From: a bacterium
Lineage (GTDB): Bacteria > Patescibacteriota > Minisyncoccia > JACQLN01
DNA: 12,199 bases
Direction: 5' to 3'
Assembly: GCA_030697855.1 (NCBI GenBank)
Contig: JAUYOU010000070.1
Location: forward strand, 1-12,199
Shown here one piece after another: positions 11,844-12,199 of the stretch (position 1 is its first letter; each line of letters starts with the position of its first letter). Made by a program: the position numbers and the translations under genes. A model generated the notes under the pieces. The model worked only from the letters and a program-made list of their open reading frames with translations, was not told the origin of the DNA and made no database searches.

Positions 11844-12199
11844 TTACTTAGGCAAAATTTCTATCTTTTGTCCGGCAACTAATTTAACCATCGCTTTTTT
11901 AAATCCAGTTCGTTCTCCTACTTTACCTCTAAACAAAACGCGTTCTGGTTTATAAACCATCATATTTACTTTTTTAACCTTAACACCATATTTCTTTTCT
12001 ACTTCTTTTTTAACTTCTGGTTTAGTAGCAAAAGATTCAACCATAAAAACATATTCTCCGCGAGATTCCAAACCTAAAGCTTTTTCAGAAATTATCGGTC
12101 TTTTCAAAACCTTTAAGGTCATGGCATTATTAACACCTTTTTCTTTGGTGCTAGTAGCAACTACCGCTTTGCTTTCTTTTTTATTTGATCCAAATAATG
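11844..12199 (-). CDS. rplW: 50S ribosomal protein L23 with N-terminal extension (5' end cut off by window edge)
   Basis: The L23 core runs from an internal ATG at 12122 (92 aa): VLKRPIISEKAL, VFMVESFATKPEVKKEVEKKYGVKVKKVN and GFKKAMVKLVAGQKIEI. L23 sits at the tunnel exit and is the main dock for trigger factor and SRP. The same frame stays open from 12122 to the window edge: 25 more codons reading LFGSNKKESKAVVATST and then KEKGVNNA, preceded by a partial xCA codon. This suggests a real N-terminal tail starting M-x-LFG only a few bases outside, rather than the tail end of L4, which is not seen here. No clear Shine-Dalgarno motif precedes 12122, so I favour the longer form, with the internal ATG as alternative. 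Confidence 0.9.
   Translation of the reverse strand, partial: LFGSNKKESKAVVATSTKEKGVNNAMTLKVLKRPIISEKALGLESRGEYVFMVESFATKPEVKKEVEKKYGVKVKKVNMMVYKPERVLFRGKVGERTGFKKAMVKLVAGQKIEILPK

Noticed and set aside
1..12199. CRISPR array, prophage, insertion sequence or defence system
   Set aside because: No regularly spaced repeats, transposase, integrase or defence-type proteins are present; the window is mostly housekeeping genes.

Overview
The window looks like part of an AT-rich bacterial chromosome, most likely from the Candidate Phyla Radiation (Patescibacteria, Parcubacteria-like). The reasons are: a compact ribosomal-protein cluster with no L30 gene between S5 and L15; tails on several ribosomal proteins (L23, S5, S19, L22); a paired FtsB-like/SurA-N-like gene couple; and Shine-Dalgarno motifs missing before nearly every gene. 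TGA acts as a normal stop: the FtsB-like gene ends in an ATGA overlap and the DedA gene ends at TGA at the expected family length. The taxonomic assignment is inference from gene content, not a phylogeny.

Left part (1-2600): a minus-strand TIM-barrel sugar isomerase/epimerase-like gene runs off the left edge. Divergent from it are tRNA-Thr(CGU) and a DedA membrane protein whose start codon shares its A with the CCA end of the tRNA. Convergent to these, on the minus strand, lie an FtsB/DivIC-like cell-division gene, a membrane-anchored SurA-N-like gene and tRNA-Gly(CCC).

Middle (2600-3261): no conventional protein gene. It holds a compact divergent promoter region, a 34-codon membrane ORF, two tandem hairpins, and what looks like a free-standing structured RNA of about 270 nt on the minus strand. 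That RNA has its own sigma70-type promoter, at least five hairpins and a textbook intrinsic terminator; I could not match it to tmRNA, RNase P RNA, SRP RNA or 6S RNA. Between it and secY are nested inverted repeats.

Right part (3262-12199): a minus-strand S10/spc-type cluster, in order of transcription L23 (5' end just off the window), L2, S19, L22, S3, L16, L29, S17, L14, L24, L5, S14 (zinc type), S8, L6, L18, S5, L15, SecY. Most junctions are 0-25 nt. The exceptions are a 204-nt gap between L22 and S3 with a 13-bp inverted repeat, and a 77-nt gap before secY. The cluster makes ribosomal proteins and the channel through which ribosomes insert membrane proteins. adk, map, infA and the S13-S11-S4-rpoA block that often follow secY are not present here.
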